The position numbers were made by a program, and so were the translations under genes. A DNA stretch of 64,000 nucleotides from Agrobacterium albertimagni AOL15. Lineage in GTDB: Bacteria > Pseudomonadota > Alphaproteobacteria > Rhizobiales > Rhizobiaceae. The stretch spans positions 310,001-374,000 of the forward strand of contig NZ_ALJF01000010.1 of the NCBI RefSeq assembly GCF_000300855.1, written 5' to 3'. Positions 1-8,835 of this stretch are shown piece after piece (position 1 is the first letter of the stretch; every line of letters begins with the position of its first letter). Below the pieces are notes generated by a model that made no database searches, had not been told where the DNA came from, and saw only the letters and a list, made by a program, of their open reading frames with translations.

Positions 1-95
1 ATGGCAATTGTATCCAATCAGATACGAGTTTTCAACGGATTTGCAGCGCCATTTTCGCCGATCACGCTCTTCAATAAAGCTCCGATTACTTTAAG

Positions 96-677
96 GTGCC
101 GATCGACAACTGGGGATTCTACGCAATGTTCACGACACTTGCCATTCTTACCGCCATCGGCGCCTATCTCGTCTTCATCTACAACGGCCTGGTGAAGGCC
201 CGGCAGATGGCCGAGGAAGCCTGGTCGGGCATCGACGTGCAGCTGAAGCGTCGCGCCGATCTCATTCCCAACCTGATCGAAACGGTGAAGGGCTATGCCA
301 CCCACGAGAAGGGCACGCTGGAAAGCGTTGTCGAGCTGCGCAACAAGGCGCAGGCCGTACCGGCGGGCGATGTCGCCGGTCGTGCTGCCGCTGAAGGCCT
401 GCTGGGTGCAGCGCTGGGCAAGATCATTGCGCTTGCCGAAGCCTATCCCGATCTCAAGGCCAATGAAAACTTCATCGAATTGCAGCGCTCGCTGGAAACG
501 GTCGAAGGCGAGATCCAGATGTCGCGCCGCTATTACAATGGTGCCGCCCGCGATCTGAACGTCAAGGTCGAGAGCTTCCCCAACAACCTCGTTGCCGGCC
601 AGTTCGGCTTCTCGAAGAAACCCTATTTCGAGATTGCCAACGAGGCCGACCGTGCGGTACCGACGGTCAAGTTCTGA
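96..677 (+). CDS. lemA: LemA family protein
   Basis: Membrane-anchored LemA-family protein of 193 residues; the molecular function of the family is not settled. One hydrophobic segment lies at about residues 12-32, followed by the conserved family stretch with the motifs ARQMAEEAWSGID and RRADLIPNL, then a helical body. The start is uncertain: GTG at 96 has no clear ribosome-binding site, while ATG at 126 (residue 11) is preceded by GGGGA and gives a compact N-terminal anchor. It heads an apparent operon: the EPSP synthase paralog begins 35 nt downstream and the DUF2207 gene overlaps that one. LemA next to DUF2207 is a recurrent pairing in bacteria; the gene between them is not a usual member. 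Upstream sequence (1-95) shows no gene. Confidence 0.9.
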   Translation: MPIDNWGFYAMFTTLAILTAIGAYLVFIYNGLVKARQMAEEAWSGIDVQLKRRADLIPNLIETVKGYATHEKGTLESVVELRNKAQAVPAGDVAGRAAAEGLLGAALGKIIALAEAYPDLKANENFIELQRSLETVEGEIQMSRRYYNGAARDLNVKVESFPNNLVAGQFGFSKKPYFEIANEADRAVPTVKF

Positions 678-712
678 CGTCCAAACAAGGACGCGCTTGA
701 GAGACCGGATTC

Positions 713-1978
713 ATGAAGACTGACAGTGTGACCATCCTCCCGCCCACCCATGCCCTGACCGGCAAGGTGAGCCCTCCGGGTTCGAAATCGATCACCAACC
801 GCGCGCTTCTCTTGGCAGGTCTCGCCAAAGGCACAAGCCGCCTGACCGGCGCGCTGAAGAGCGACGACACGCGCTATATGGCTGAAGCGCTCCGCCAGAT
901 GGGTGTGACCGTAGACGAACCGGATGCTACCACCTTCGTCGTCACCAGCACGGGCGAGTTGAAGTCGCCAGCCGAAGCGCTTTTTCTTGGCAATGCCGGC
1001 ACCGCCACCCGCTTTCTCACCGCTGCCCTCGCTTTGGGCAAGGGCCGCTATATCGTTGATGGCGACGAGCATATGCGCAAGCGGCCGATCAAGCCGCTGG
1101 TCGAGGCGCTGCAGTCGCTCGGCGTGGCCATCGCAGCGCCCTCGGGCTGCCCGCCGGTCGCGATCGACGCAAACGGCGCCTTCAAGAAGAACCACGTCGT
1201 CATCGATGCCGGCCTGTCAAGCCAGTATGTCTCGGCCCTGCAGATGGCGGCGGCCTGCGGTTCGGAGCCGTTCACGATCGAGCTTGCCGGTGCCGATATC
1301 GGCGCTCGCGGTTACATCGATCTGACGCTGTCGGCCATGCGCGCCTTCGGTGCCAAGGTCGAGCAGCCGACGCCATCGTCCTGGGTCATCCAGCCGACCG
1401 GTTACACCGCGACCGATTTCCACATCGAGCCGGATGCCTCCGCCGCTACCTATCTCTGGGGCGCGGAAGTGCTGACCAAGGGCCAGATCGATATCGGCAC
1501 GCCATCGGACGCTTTCACTCAGCCGGATGCCAAGGCCTATGACGTAATCGCCCAGTTTCCCAACATGCCCGCCGTCATCGACGGCAGCCAGATGCAGGAT
1601 GCAATCCCGACGATTGCCGTGCTCGCCGCCTTCAACGCCACACCTGTGCGCTTCGTCGGCATTGAGAACCTGCGCGTCAAGGAATGCGACCGCATCCGCG
1701 CCGTCTCGACGGGCCTCAACAACATCCGCGAAGGTTTGGCCAGGGAAGAGGGCGACGATCTCTTGGTCTTCTCTGACCCCGCGCTCGCCGGCCAGTCGCT
1801 GCCGGCCGAGATCGACACCTTTGCCGATCACCGCATCGCCATGAGCTTTGCGCTCGCGGGCCTGAAGATCCGCGACATCACCATTCTCGACCCCGGCTGC
1901 GTGGCCAAGACCTATCCCGGCTACTGGGATGCGCTCGCTTCGCTCGGTGTCGAACTCGTCAGGAACGACCCGAAATGA
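713..1978 (+). CDS. aroA: 3-phosphoshikimate 1-carboxyvinyltransferase (EPSP synthase) paralog
   Basis: EPSP synthase, 421 residues, joining shikimate-3-phosphate and phosphoenolpyruvate in the shikimate pathway. Visible family motifs are [10 protein letters not shown] (residues 21-30), [11 protein letters not shown] (91-101), the acidic DAIPTIA segment, [10 protein letters not shown] and [10 protein letters not shown], so the catalytic Lys, Asp, Glu, Arg and His positions appear kept. It resembles the E. coli-type (class I) enzyme rather than the class II type known from Agrobacterium CP4. The active-site loop reads GNAGTATRF: residue 101, proline in E. coli AroA, is phenylalanine here. The stop overlaps the next start (ATGA at 1975-1978), indicating translational coupling with the DUF2207 gene. 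Rhizobia normally carry another aroA elsewhere (general knowledge), so this is probably a second copy. Start ATG 713 follows a GAGAG-rich stretch. Confidence 0.9.
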   Translation: MKTDSVTILPPTHALTGKVSPPGSKSITNRALLLAGLAKGTSRLTGALKSDDTRYMAEALRQMGVTVDEPDATTFVVTSTGELKSPAEALFLGNAGTATRFLTAALALGKGRYIVDGDEHMRKRPIKPLVEALQSLGVAIAAPSGCPPVAIDANGAFKKNHVVIDAGLSSQYVSALQMAAACGSEPFTIELAGADIGARGYIDLTLSAMRAFGAKVEQPTPSSWVIQPTGYTATDFHIEPDASAATYLWGAEVLTKGQIDIGTPSDAFTQPDAKAYDVIAQFPNMPAVIDGSQMQDAIPTIAVLAAFNATPVRFVGIENLRVKECDRIRAVSTGLNNIREGLAREEGDDLLVFSDPALAGQSLPAEIDTFADHRIAMSFALAGLKIRDITILDPGCVAKTYPGYWDALASLGVELVRNDPK

Positions 1979-3912
1979 CCACGCTTCTTCGCCTGTGCTC
2001 CGCCTTCCTTTTCCTCATCTGGATGGCATGCGGCGCGCAGGCCGAAGAGGTCATCCGCGACTACCACGCTGACATCACCGTCCTGCCCGATGCTACGATT
2101 GAGGTGACCGAGACGATCACCGTCAATGCCGAGGGCAACGAGATCAGGCGCGGCATTTTTCGCGACTTCCCGCTTTATGCGCGGGACGCGCGGGGCCGTC
2201 GCCAGCAGGTCGATTTCGAGCTGATCTCCGTCGAGCGCGACGGCCGGCCGGAAGCCAGTCGCACCGAATCCGTCTCCGGCGGCATCCGCATCTATACCGG
2301 CTCGGCCGACGTCTTCCTCCAGCCGGGCGAATACACCTACGCGATCACCTATCGCACCGGTCGTCAGATCCGCTATTTCGACGACCATGACGAACTCTAC
2401 TGGAACGTCACCGGCAATGGCTGGCTCTTCCCGATCGATCGCGCCGGCGCGACCGTCACGCTGCCAGATGGTGCCGTTCCGACAAGAACCACCTTGTACA
2501 CAGGTCCATCCGGCTCCACCGCTCAAAACGCCCGTGAAATCCCAGGATCGAACGGTCTCGAATTTGAGACCACACGGCCGCTTGGCCCGGGGGAAGGCCT
2601 GACCATCGTGCTCGCCTTTGACAAGGGTCTGGTCGCAGCACCCACGTCGGAAGACAGCACCTGGTGGTTCATCCGCGACAACCTCAACACCATCATCGGC
2701 TTCGGCGGCCTAGCCGTCATCTTCCTCTACTACCTGCGCTCCTGGGCAGCCGTCGGCCGCGATCCGCCGAAGGGCGTCGTGGTCCCGCGCTGGGATCCGC
2801 CGGAGGGGATTTCACCGGCGCTGGTCAACTACATCGACAACAGGGGTTTCTCCGGTGCCGGCTGGACCGCGCTTTCGGCAGCCGCACTCAATCTCGCCGT
2901 GGCTGGGTATGTCGAACTCGACGATCTCGACAGCAGCATCACCATCCGCCGCACGAAGAAGGCCGTCACCGGCAAGCTGCAGTCCGGTGAGGCCGCACTG
3001 ATTGCGGAAATCCCGTCTGCCGGCGACGCGCTCATCATCGACAAGGCCAATGGCAAAAAGGTGCAATCGGTCGGCAACCGCTTCCGACAGGCGATCGAGA
3101 AGGAACACCGCAATAAGTATTACAAGGGCAATGCCGGCTATACCTCGCTCGGCATCGGCCTCTCGATTGCCGTGGTCGCTTCGCTCTTCATCTTTGGCGA
3201 CCTCGACGAGGACGTCTATGCGCTGATCTTCGTCCCCACCTTCTTCTCGGTCTTCTTCGGTACTTTCACGATCGGGTTGGTCAACTCGTTCAGGCGGGGC
3301 CGCTCTCTGTTCAGCAAGATCATCGCCATCCTGGCGCTGGCACTGATCGGCTTTGTCGCGCTCTCCACCATGGGCCTGATGCTGATCTCCATGTGGATTG
3401 ATCTCGAGGCCACCCACCAGTTCCCAGTGCTCATCGCCTTCGGCGGCATCCTCCTGGTCAACCTCCTCTTTTTCTTCCTGATGGGCGCGCCGACGCCGCT
3501 TGGCCGCAAGCTGATGGACGGCATCGAGGGTCTGCGCATCTATCTGACGCTCGCCGAGAAGGACCGGATGAACATGGCGGGTGCCCCGACCATGTCGCCC
3601 AGCCATTTCGAAAAGCTCCTGCCCTATGCCGTGGCCCTCGGCGTCGAAAAGCCCTGGTCGCGCACCTTCGAAACCTGGCTAGCGACAGCCGCTGCCGGCG
3701 CTGCAGCCGCGACAGCTTACAATCCGGCCTGGTACCACGGCAGCAATCGCAGCAATCTCGGCGACCGGATCGGCGGCTTCTCCTCCTCCATGGCCTCGAC
3801 GATCGCCTCCACCATCCCGACACCCCCTCCATCCAGCTCCTCGTCGTCGTCAGGCTTCTCAGGTGGCTCCTCAGGCGGCGGCGGTGGAGGTGGTGGCGGG
3901 GGAGGGTGGTAA
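1975..3912 (+). CDS. DUF2207 domain-containing membrane protein
   Basis: Predicted exported membrane protein of 645 residues, function unknown. It has a signal peptide (cleavage near AQA-EE, residue 23), an extracytoplasmic DUF2207 domain, a membrane segment at about 236-256, a cytoplasmic stretch, then hydrophobic segments near 394-410, 415-435, 448-475 and 485-505. The C-terminus is low-complexity, serine then about eleven glycines ending in Trp, a typical tail for this family. Its ATG lies inside the stop codon of the EPSP synthase gene, so the two are co-translated. Together with lemA this forms the common LemA/DUF2207 module, whose role is probably at the cell envelope. A palindromic repeat starts 3 nt after the stop and may end the transcript. 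Confidence 0.85.
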   Translation: MTTLLRLCSAFLFLIWMACGAQAEEVIRDYHADITVLPDATIEVTETITVNAEGNEIRRGIFRDFPLYARDARGRRQQVDFELISVERDGRPEASRTESVSGGIRIYTGSADVFLQPGEYTYAITYRTGRQIRYFDDHDELYWNVTGNGWLFPIDRAGATVTLPDGAVPTRTTLYTGPSGSTAQNAREIPGSNGLEFETTRPLGPGEGLTIVLAFDKGLVAAPTSEDSTWWFIRDNLNTIIGFGGLAVIFLYYLRSWAAVGRDPPKGVVVPRWDPPEGISPALVNYIDNRGFSGAGWTALSAAALNLAVAGYVELDDLDSSITIRRTKKAVTGKLQSGEAALIAEIPSAGDALIIDKANGKKVQSVGNRFRQAIEKEHRNKYYKGNAGYTSLGIGLSIAVVASLFIFGDLDEDVYALIFVPTFFSVFFGTFTIGLVNSFRRGRSLFSKIIAILALALIGFVALSTMGLMLISMWIDLEATHQFPVLIAFGGILLVNLLFFFLMGAPTPLGRKLMDGIEGLRIYLTLAEKDRMNMAGAPTMSPSHFEKLLPYAVALGVEKPWSRTFETWLATAAAGAAAATAYNPAWYHGSNRSNLGDRIGGFSSSMASTIASTIPTPPPSSSSSSSGFSGGSSGGGGGGGGGGGW

Positions 3913-3915
3913 CCA

Positions 3916-3966
3916 CCCACCTCCCCCTTGAGGGGGGAGGTCGCGCGGAACGCGCGGGTGGGGGTG
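3916..3966 (+). repeat. Palindromic intergenic repeat, copy 1
   Basis: A 51-nt element identical to the copy at 4621-4671. It folds as two hairpins, CCTCCCCC/GGGGGGAGG and CGCGC/GCGCG, enclosed by an outer CCCAC/GTGGG stem. It starts 3 nt after the DUF2207 stop. Related elements lie at 4549-4597, 54876-54926 and 54957-55007. It may belong to one of the rhizobial mosaic palindrome families; the exact family was not identified. Confidence 0.85.
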
Positions 3967-4065
3967 ATCCGTCGTTGAAGCCAGCCATTTCCCCTCAATC
4001 TCCGGAGTTGCGAGACCAAGACATCTGACGTTCCATGAACAGATAACGGTTGGGGAACCAGCGAA

Positions 4066-4602
4066 ATGTCCAGACCTCCAACATTCATGGATCGCATTCG
4101 CCGCAGCAATGCCAGACGCCTGCGCTCGGCGACAACGGATGCAGAACGAAAACTCTGGCGTCATCTCTGGCGCATTCCAATCGACGGCAGCCATTTTCGT
4201 CGCCAGGTCCCGATCGGGCCCTATTTTGCGGACTTCGCCTGTCACCAGATCGGACTGGTCATTGAACTGGACGGTTCGCAGCATGCGACGGATGAGGGGC
4301 TTGACCGCGATGCTGCGCGCACGGCTTTCTTGGAGGCCCAGGGATACAAGGTGATCCGCTTCTGGAATGCTGAAGTCCTGACAGAACTCGAAGCGGTCCT
4401 GAATACGATCTATGCGGCGGTCCGCGAGCGCGAGGTATTCTTTGAGGTCCATCCGGAGAGTGGTTCTCCTCGCCGAAAGCTCGTGAAATCAGTAGCGCTC
4501 ACCAAACGGATCGGCTTGGAAAATCTTTCGGAATCCCTTGCCGGCGATCACCCCACCCCGGAGCTTCGCTCCGACCCTCCCCCTCAAGGGGAGGGTGTTT
4601 GA
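4066..4602 (+). CDS. DUF559 endonuclease-fold protein with repeat-derived C-terminus
   Basis: 178-residue DUF559 protein, a small family related to very-short-patch-repair endonucleases (PD-(D/E)XK fold); DNA cleavage is likely from the family but not demonstrated. Motifs are TDAERKLWRHLW near residue 24, FRRQVPIGPYFADFAC, the acidic IELDGSQH and EAQGYKVIRFWNAEVL, after which the usual domain ends at about residue 120. A further 60 residues follow, and the last about 18 are encoded by the inverted palindromic repeat at 4549-4597, an accretion rather than a conserved domain. ATG 4066 has TGGGGAA 8 nt upstream. The gene stands alone between repeats on both sides, a layout suggesting a mobile or recently inserted segment. 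Confidence 0.8.
   Translation: MSRPPTFMDRIRRSNARRLRSATTDAERKLWRHLWRIPIDGSHFRRQVPIGPYFADFACHQIGLVIELDGSQHATDEGLDRDAARTAFLEAQGYKVIRFWNAEVLTELEAVLNTIYAAVREREVFFEVHPESGSPRRKLVKSVALTKRIGLENLSESLAGDHPTPELRSDPPPQGEGV
4549..4597 (-). repeat. Palindromic intergenic repeat, copy 2 (inverted, inside DUF559 ORF)
   Basis: Same element family in inverted orientation. The CCTCCCC/GGGGAGG hairpin is kept while the second hairpin is GGAGC/GCTCC instead of CGCGC/GCGCG, so the sequence differs but pairing is kept. It overlaps the end of the DUF559 reading frame. With copy 3 it forms a head-to-head pair 23 nt apart. Confidence 0.8.
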
Positions 4603-4620
4603 GACGCCGGCGCCGCACTA

Positions 4621-4671
4621 CCCACCTCCCCCTTGAGGGGGGAGGTCGCGCGGAACGCGCGGGTGGGGGTG
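4621..4671 (+). repeat. Palindromic intergenic repeat, copy 3
   Basis: 51 nt identical to copy 1 at 3916-3966. It lies between the DUF559 gene and glyS. The remaining stretch up to glyS (4672-4809) holds no gene and presumably the glyS promoter. Confidence 0.85.
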
Positions 4672-4809
4672 ACCACTGGCTGAATGGTGATGATCCATTG
4701 TCCGCTGCTTGATCCACCCGCCATTTTGCGTTGATCCATGGATGACTTTTGCCGCGCGGCTTGCTAAGTCCCGCGCAGCCTTCCGCAACAGCTCATAAAG
4801 TCAGACCCC

Positions 4810-6963
4810 ATGCCCGATCTCCTGCTCGAACTCCGCTCCGAAGAAATCCCCGCGCGCATGCAGCGCAAGGCGGCTGGCGATCTGAAGAAGATGGTCACCG
4901 ATGCGCTTGTTGATGCCGGTCTGACCTATGAGGGCGCGCGCGAGTATTGGACGCCACGCCGCCTGACGCTGGATATCCGTGGCCTCACAGCCCGTTCGGC
5001 CGACATCAAGGAAGAGAAGAAGGGCCCGAGCACTTCCGCGCCTCAAGGAGCCATCGACGGCTTCCTGCGTGGCGCAGGCTTGACCTCCATCGACCAGGCC
5101 ATCGTCAAGACCGATCCGAAGAAGGGTGATTTCTACGTCGCCTATCTGGAAAAGCCCGGCCGCGCGGCGGAAGAGATCATCGCCGATGTCATGCCCGGCA
5201 TCATCCGCACATTCCCTTGGCCGAAATCGATGCGATCCGGTTTCGCCTCCATGCCCAAGGGCTCGGGCTATGGCGGCATTGAGGGCAAGGGCATGGAAAG
5301 CCTGCGCTGGGTGCGCCCGCTCCAGTCGATCGTCTGCACCTTCGGCCCCGAGCATGACGAAGTTCAGGTCATCCCCTTCGAGATCGACGGTATCGTCGCC
5401 GGCAACGTCACCTATGGTCACCGATTCCACGCGCCTAACGCCATCACCGTCAAGCGCTTCGACGACTACGTCTCGAGCCTGGAACGCGCTAAGGTCATCC
5501 TCGATGCCGAGCGCCGCAAGGACATGATCCTGCACGACGCCCGCGACATCGCCTTCGCCAATGGCCTCGAACTGGTCGAGGACGAAGGCCTGTTGGAGGA
5601 AGTCTCCGGCCTCGTCGAATGGCCGCAGGTCCTGCTCGGTACGTTTGAAGAGGATTACCTCTCGATCCCGGCCGAAATCATCCGCCTGACGATCAAGACC
5701 AACCAGAAGTGCTTTGTCGTGCGCCCACAGGGCGAGGCCGACAAGCTCTCCAACCATTTCATCCTGATCTCCAACATCCAGGCCACCGATGGCGGCCGTG
5801 AGATCATGCATGGCAATGGCAAGGTTGTGCGCGCCCGCCTCTCCGATGCCTTGCATTTCTGGAAGCGCGACCAGGGCGACCTGCCCGACCTCGATACGCT
5901 TAAGGCCTCCGCTGCCAAGTTCGATCTGGACTTGAGGAAGCCGCTCGACCAGCGCATGGCCAAGCTCGATGCGCTGAACGTCACCTTCCACGCCAAGCTC
6001 GGCACGCAAGGGGAGCGCGTCGCGCGCATCCGCGAACTGGCCAAGGTGCTGGCGCCTGTTGTCGGCGCCGATGCCGCCCTCGTTGACCGCGCCGTAGTGC
6101 TGGCGAAAGCAGACCTGCGCACCGAAGCCGTAGGCGAGTTTCCCGAACTCCAGGGCGCGATGGGCCGCAAATATGCGCTCTTGCAGGGAGAGAACGCCTC
6201 CGTCGCTGCCGCGATCGAAGACCACTGGAAGCCGAACGGCCCCTCCGACCGTCTGCCGGAAGACAAGGTCGGCCTGACGGTCGCGCTCGCCGACAAGCTC
6301 GACACGCTGGTCGGTTTCTGGGCCATCGACGAAAAGCCGACCGGTTCGAAGGATCCGTATGCGCTTCGGCGTGCAGCGCTGGGTGTCGTGCGCATGATCC
6401 TGGAGAAGGGGATCCGTCTGCCACTGGCGTCCGTCGCCAAGGATGCCGACCTCCTGTCCTTCTTCCACGACCGCCTGAAAGTCTACCTGCGCGATCAGGG
6501 CGCCCGCCACGACATCATCGATGCCGTGCTGACGCCCGAGGCCGACGATCTCCTGATGGTCGCCCGCAAGGCCGAAGCCCTGACCGCCTTCATCACCTCG
6601 GAAGACGGCCTGAACCTGCTCGCCGGCACCAAGCGCGCCACGCAGCTTTTGGCCGCCGAAGAGAAGAAGGGCACCGTCGTCGCCGATGGCGTTTCCGAAT
6701 CCCTACTGAAGCTCGACGCCGAAAAGTCTCTCTTCGCCGCCATCCAGTCCGCGTCGAAATCGGCGGCTGAGGCCGTGGCATCGGAAGACTTCCGCTCCGC
6801 CATGCAGGCACTCTCGACGCTCCGCGGCCCGGTCGACAAATTCTTCGAGGATGTTCTGGTCAACGACGAAGACGCCGCCATCCGTGCCAACCGCTTGGCG
6901 CTGTTGAAGGCCATCCGCGAGGCGACCGCAACGGTCGCGGATTTCTCCAAGATCACAGGCTGA
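4810..6963 (+). CDS. glyS: Glycine--tRNA ligase beta subunit
   Basis: Beta subunit of the bacterial alpha2-beta2 glycyl-tRNA synthetase, which charges tRNA-Gly in the cytoplasm. At 717 residues it has normal length. It opens with the family N-terminus [17 protein letters not shown]; the [12 protein letters not shown] motif at about residue 512 and a C-terminal anticodon-binding DALR region follow. A stretch at about 75-115 containing [13 protein letters not shown] is typical of alphaproteobacterial GlyS. ATG 4810 is supported by that conserved start. glyQ is not in the window upstream. A strong terminator follows 8 nt after the stop. Confidence 0.97.
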   Translation: MPDLLLELRSEEIPARMQRKAAGDLKKMVTDALVDAGLTYEGAREYWTPRRLTLDIRGLTARSADIKEEKKGPSTSAPQGAIDGFLRGAGLTSIDQAIVKTDPKKGDFYVAYLEKPGRAAEEIIADVMPGIIRTFPWPKSMRSGFASMPKGSGYGGIEGKGMESLRWVRPLQSIVCTFGPEHDEVQVIPFEIDGIVAGNVTYGHRFHAPNAITVKRFDDYVSSLERAKVILDAERRKDMILHDARDIAFANGLELVEDEGLLEEVSGLVEWPQVLLGTFEEDYLSIPAEIIRLTIKTNQKCFVVRPQGEADKLSNHFILISNIQATDGGREIMHGNGKVVRARLSDALHFWKRDQGDLPDLDTLKASAAKFDLDLRKPLDQRMAKLDALNVTFHAKLGTQGERVARIRELAKVLAPVVGADAALVDRAVVLAKADLRTEAVGEFPELQGAMGRKYALLQGENASVAAAIEDHWKPNGPSDRLPEDKVGLTVALADKLDTLVGFWAIDEKPTGSKDPYALRRAALGVVRMILEKGIRLPLASVAKDADLLSFFHDRLKVYLRDQGARHDIIDAVLTPEADDLLMVARKAEALTAFITSEDGLNLLAGTKRATQLLAAEEKKGTVVADGVSESLLKLDAEKSLFAAIQSASKSAAEAVASEDFRSAMQALSTLRGPVDKFFEDVLVNDEDAAIRANRLALLKAIREATATVADFSKITG

Positions 6964-6971
6964 CGCTTTGG

Positions 6972-6994
6972 GACCCCGCTTCGGCGGGGTCTTT
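6972..6994 (+). terminator. glyS terminator
   Basis: Perfect 8-bp stem GACCCCGC/GCGGGGTC with a TTCG tetraloop, followed by TTT. It immediately follows the glyS stop codon. Confidence 0.85.
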
Positions 6995-6999
6995 CAATC

Positions 7000-7027
7000 T
7001 TGATGATGGTGTCTTATATGGTACTAT
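7000..7027 (+). promoter_or_regulatory. Candidate promoter of the HigBA-type locus
   Basis: TTGATG at 7000-7005, a 16-nt spacer, then TACTAT at 7022-7027. Transcription would begin close to the GTG at 7034, which has no ribosome-binding site, so the message could be leaderless. This is inferred from sequence only. Confidence 0.35.
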
Positions 7028-7033
7028 CGCGCC

Positions 7034-7669
7034 GTGCAGAGCCGTGAGTTCCTGGGCGATCAAGGACGTAGTCCCTTCGGGCTGTGGTTCGAGGGGCTGG
7101 ACCCAATGGCGGCCGTGAAGATCACGACGGCCATCACCCGAATGTCGCTCGGGAATTTCTCCAATGCCAAGGGCGTAGGCGAAGGTGTTCTGGAATATCG
7201 GATCGACTATGGCCCTGGCTACCGCATCTATTTCGGCAAGGACGGCGATAGACTGGTCATGCTGGTCGCAGGCGGCACCAAGAAGCGACAACAGGCGGAT
7301 ATCAAGACGGCACAGGCTCGTTGGGCAGAATACAAAAGCGGAAGGCAGGCTGAGATGGCTTTGACCAGAGACTTCAAAGAAACCGTTCGCGATAGAGCAC
7401 AATCGGATCCGGCTTTCCGCGCCGCACTGATGAGCGAAGCGATCGAGCTCCTGCTGTCGGGCGACGTCGAAACCGGGCGCGCGCTCTTGCGCGATTACAT
7501 CAACGCCACCATCGGCTTTGTCGAACTCAGCAAAAAATCCGGCCTGCCGCCCAAGAGCCTGATGCGCATGTTCGGTCCCTCGGGGAACCCACGTGCTGAC
7601 AATCTCTTCGCCGTCATCCGTCTGCTGCAGGACGAAACCGGCGTTCAGATCGCAGTCAAGGCTGCTTGA
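7034..7669 (+). CDS. HigB-like toxin / HigA-like antitoxin read as one fused ORF
   Basis: A single 211-residue frame contains two proteins that are normally separate. Residues 1-107 match the RelE/HigB-like addiction-module killer family (GRSPFGLWFEGL, GVGEGVLEYRIDYGPGYRIYFG, GGTKKRQQ); residues 108-211 match its antidote (MALTRDFKETV, DYINATIGFVEL, PPKSLMRMFG). The antitoxin has its own ATG at 7355 with GGAAGG 8 nt upstream, so it can also be made alone. The toxin frame lacks a stop: one extra A in the AAAA run at 7334-7337 would end it at TGA 7351-7353, the usual arrangement. It is therefore either a natural fusion or a single-base deletion (real or from assembly). The toxin start is uncertain (GTG 7034). 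The two halves form a type II system in which the toxin degrades mRNA. Confidence 0.75.
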   Translation: MQSREFLGDQGRSPFGLWFEGLDPMAAVKITTAITRMSLGNFSNAKGVGEGVLEYRIDYGPGYRIYFGKDGDRLVMLVAGGTKKRQQADIKTAQARWAEYKSGRQAEMALTRDFKETVRDRAQSDPAFRAALMSEAIELLLSGDVETGRALLRDYINATIGFVELSKKSGLPPKSLMRMFGPSGNPRADNLFAVIRLLQDETGVQIAVKAA

Positions 7670-7736
7670 GCATCTTTGGCAGCGCGCGCATTGGTGATAA
7701 TATCCAAATCCTGGTGTCCCAGAGGAAGCCACTCGC

Positions 7737-7982
7737 ATGAACAAGCCCGTCCAGGTGACCATCGCCGAGCCCTATGACAGCTTCATCGACGCCCAAGTCG
7801 AAAGCGGTGAGTTCAACTCGGCGCAAGAAGTGGTCGAGGCGGGTTTGCGGCTTCTGAAGGAAGAGAAGGCCCGGATCGAATGGCTGCGTAATGCGCTGAT
7901 CGAGGGGGAAAACAGCGGGCCGGCGCGTCCGGTTGATCGCGATGAGTTCAAGGCCCGCATGCGCGAGAAATATATGCGATGA
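7737..7982 (+). CDS. parD: ParD-family antitoxin
   Basis: 81-residue type II antitoxin. The ribbon-helix-helix N-terminus (QVTIAEPYDSFIDAQVESGEFNSAQEVVEAGLRLL) binds DNA and the C-terminus would wrap the ParE toxin. The stop overlaps the parE start in an ATGA (7979-7982), the normal arrangement. It is the second toxin-antitoxin locus within 1 kb, adjacent to the HigBA-type locus. Confidence 0.9.
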   Translation: MNKPVQVTIAEPYDSFIDAQVESGEFNSAQEVVEAGLRLLKEEKARIEWLRNALIEGENSGPARPVDRDEFKARMREKYMR

Positions 7983-8279
7983 CCGGCTACCGTTTGCGTC
8001 CCTCTGCCGAAGAGGACATGGATGCGATCTGGGATTATACTCGCCGCACACGGTCCGCCGCTCATGCTGATCGCTACATCGATGATCTTTTCGATGCGTT
8101 CGAACGGCTGGTTCAGACGCCGCAACTGGGGCAAAAGGCCGTAGGGGTATCGGACGGCTATCGGCGGCTGCGCGTCAATCACCATCTGATCTTCTATCGG
8201 GGGGGTGGAGACCGACAGCATAGAGGTCGTTCGCATCATTCACGAGCGAGCAGACCATGCAGGCAAGCTGGACGAATGA
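7979..8279 (+). pseudogene. parE: ParE-family toxin, frameshifted in a G7 tract
   Basis: RelE/ParE-superfamily toxin. From 7979 the frame gives normal ParE sequence (EEDMDAIWDYTRR, YRRLRVNHHLIFYR) to about residue 74. It then enters a run of seven G at 8199-8205 and loses the family sequence. Reading one base over from 8205 restores a typical ParE end (VETDSIEVVRIIHERADHA, then KLDE and stop at 8277-8279). A tract of six G would keep one frame. As written, the ORF continues without a stop into DUF523 and ends at 8779. Possible causes are inactivation, a phase-variable homopolymer, or an assembly error. ParE toxins typically target DNA gyrase. Confidence 0.75.
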
Positions 8280-8779
8280 CCTCCATGCCCGCCAAAATCC
8301 TCATCAGCGCCTGCCTTCTCGGCCGCCCCGTCCGTTACGACGGCAAGGGCAAGCCCCTCCACGATCCCTTGATTGAACGCTGGAAGGCCGAGGGTCGCCT
8401 CGTCGGTTACTGTCCCGAACAGGCCGGCGGCCTGCCGACACCACGTCCACCCGCCGAGATCGAAGGCGGCAAAAACGGCGAGGATGTGCTGGCAGGTCGG
8501 GCCCGCGTGCTGGAAGTGACCGGTGGCGACGTGACGGAGGAATTCCTCGCCGGTGGCCGCAAGGCCGTCGCCTTTGCTCGAGAGCAGGGCTGCGAGATCG
8601 CGCTCCTTATCGATGGCAGCCCCTCCTGCGGCTCCAGCTTCATCTATGACGGCTCGTTTTCCGGCACCCGCCATCCCGGTTTCGGCGTCACGGCAGCCCT
8701 GATGCGCCAGGCCGGCATCGAAGTCTTCTCGGATCGCGACTTGGACAAGCTCGAAGCGCACCTCGAAAGCATCCGCTGA
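8276..8779 (+). CDS. DUF523 domain-containing protein
   Basis: About 165 residues of unknown function. Family cysteine motifs are visible: ISACLLG near the start, YCPEQAGGLPTPR, and IDGSPSCGSSFIYDG, suggesting a metal or iron-sulfur site. ATG 8276 overlaps the restored parE stop (ATGA); ATG 8285 is an alternative three codons in. In the sequence as given the parE frame runs into this gene because of the upstream frameshift. The overlap suggests co-transcription with parDE, though DUF523 is not a known toxin-antitoxin partner. Confidence 0.8.
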   Translation: MTSMPAKILISACLLGRPVRYDGKGKPLHDPLIERWKAEGRLVGYCPEQAGGLPTPRPPAEIEGGKNGEDVLAGRARVLEVTGGDVTEEFLAGGRKAVAFAREQGCEIALLIDGSPSCGSSFIYDGSFSGTRHPGFGVTAALMRQAGIEVFSDRDLDKLEAHLESIR

Positions 8780-8787
8780 AACAAGAA

Positions 8788-8812
8788 AGGCCGCCGGATT
8801 GCCAGACGGCCT
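8788..8812. terminator. Bidirectional terminator between DUF523 and mcp
   Basis: AGGCCG/CGGCCT stem. Read on the minus strand it is followed by TTTCTT, fitting termination of the chemoreceptor gene ending at 8836. It resembles the terminator at 10854-10881 of the neighbouring paralog. Confidence 0.65.
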
Positions 8813-8835
8813 CTGATCTTTGATATGGCCTGACT

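Noticed and set aside
1-195. 64-codon ORF at the window start
   Set aside because: It overlaps lemA in another frame and shows no family sequence.
4801-6510. 569-codon minus-strand ORF opposite glyS
   Set aside because: Shadow of glyS, no recognisable protein sequence.
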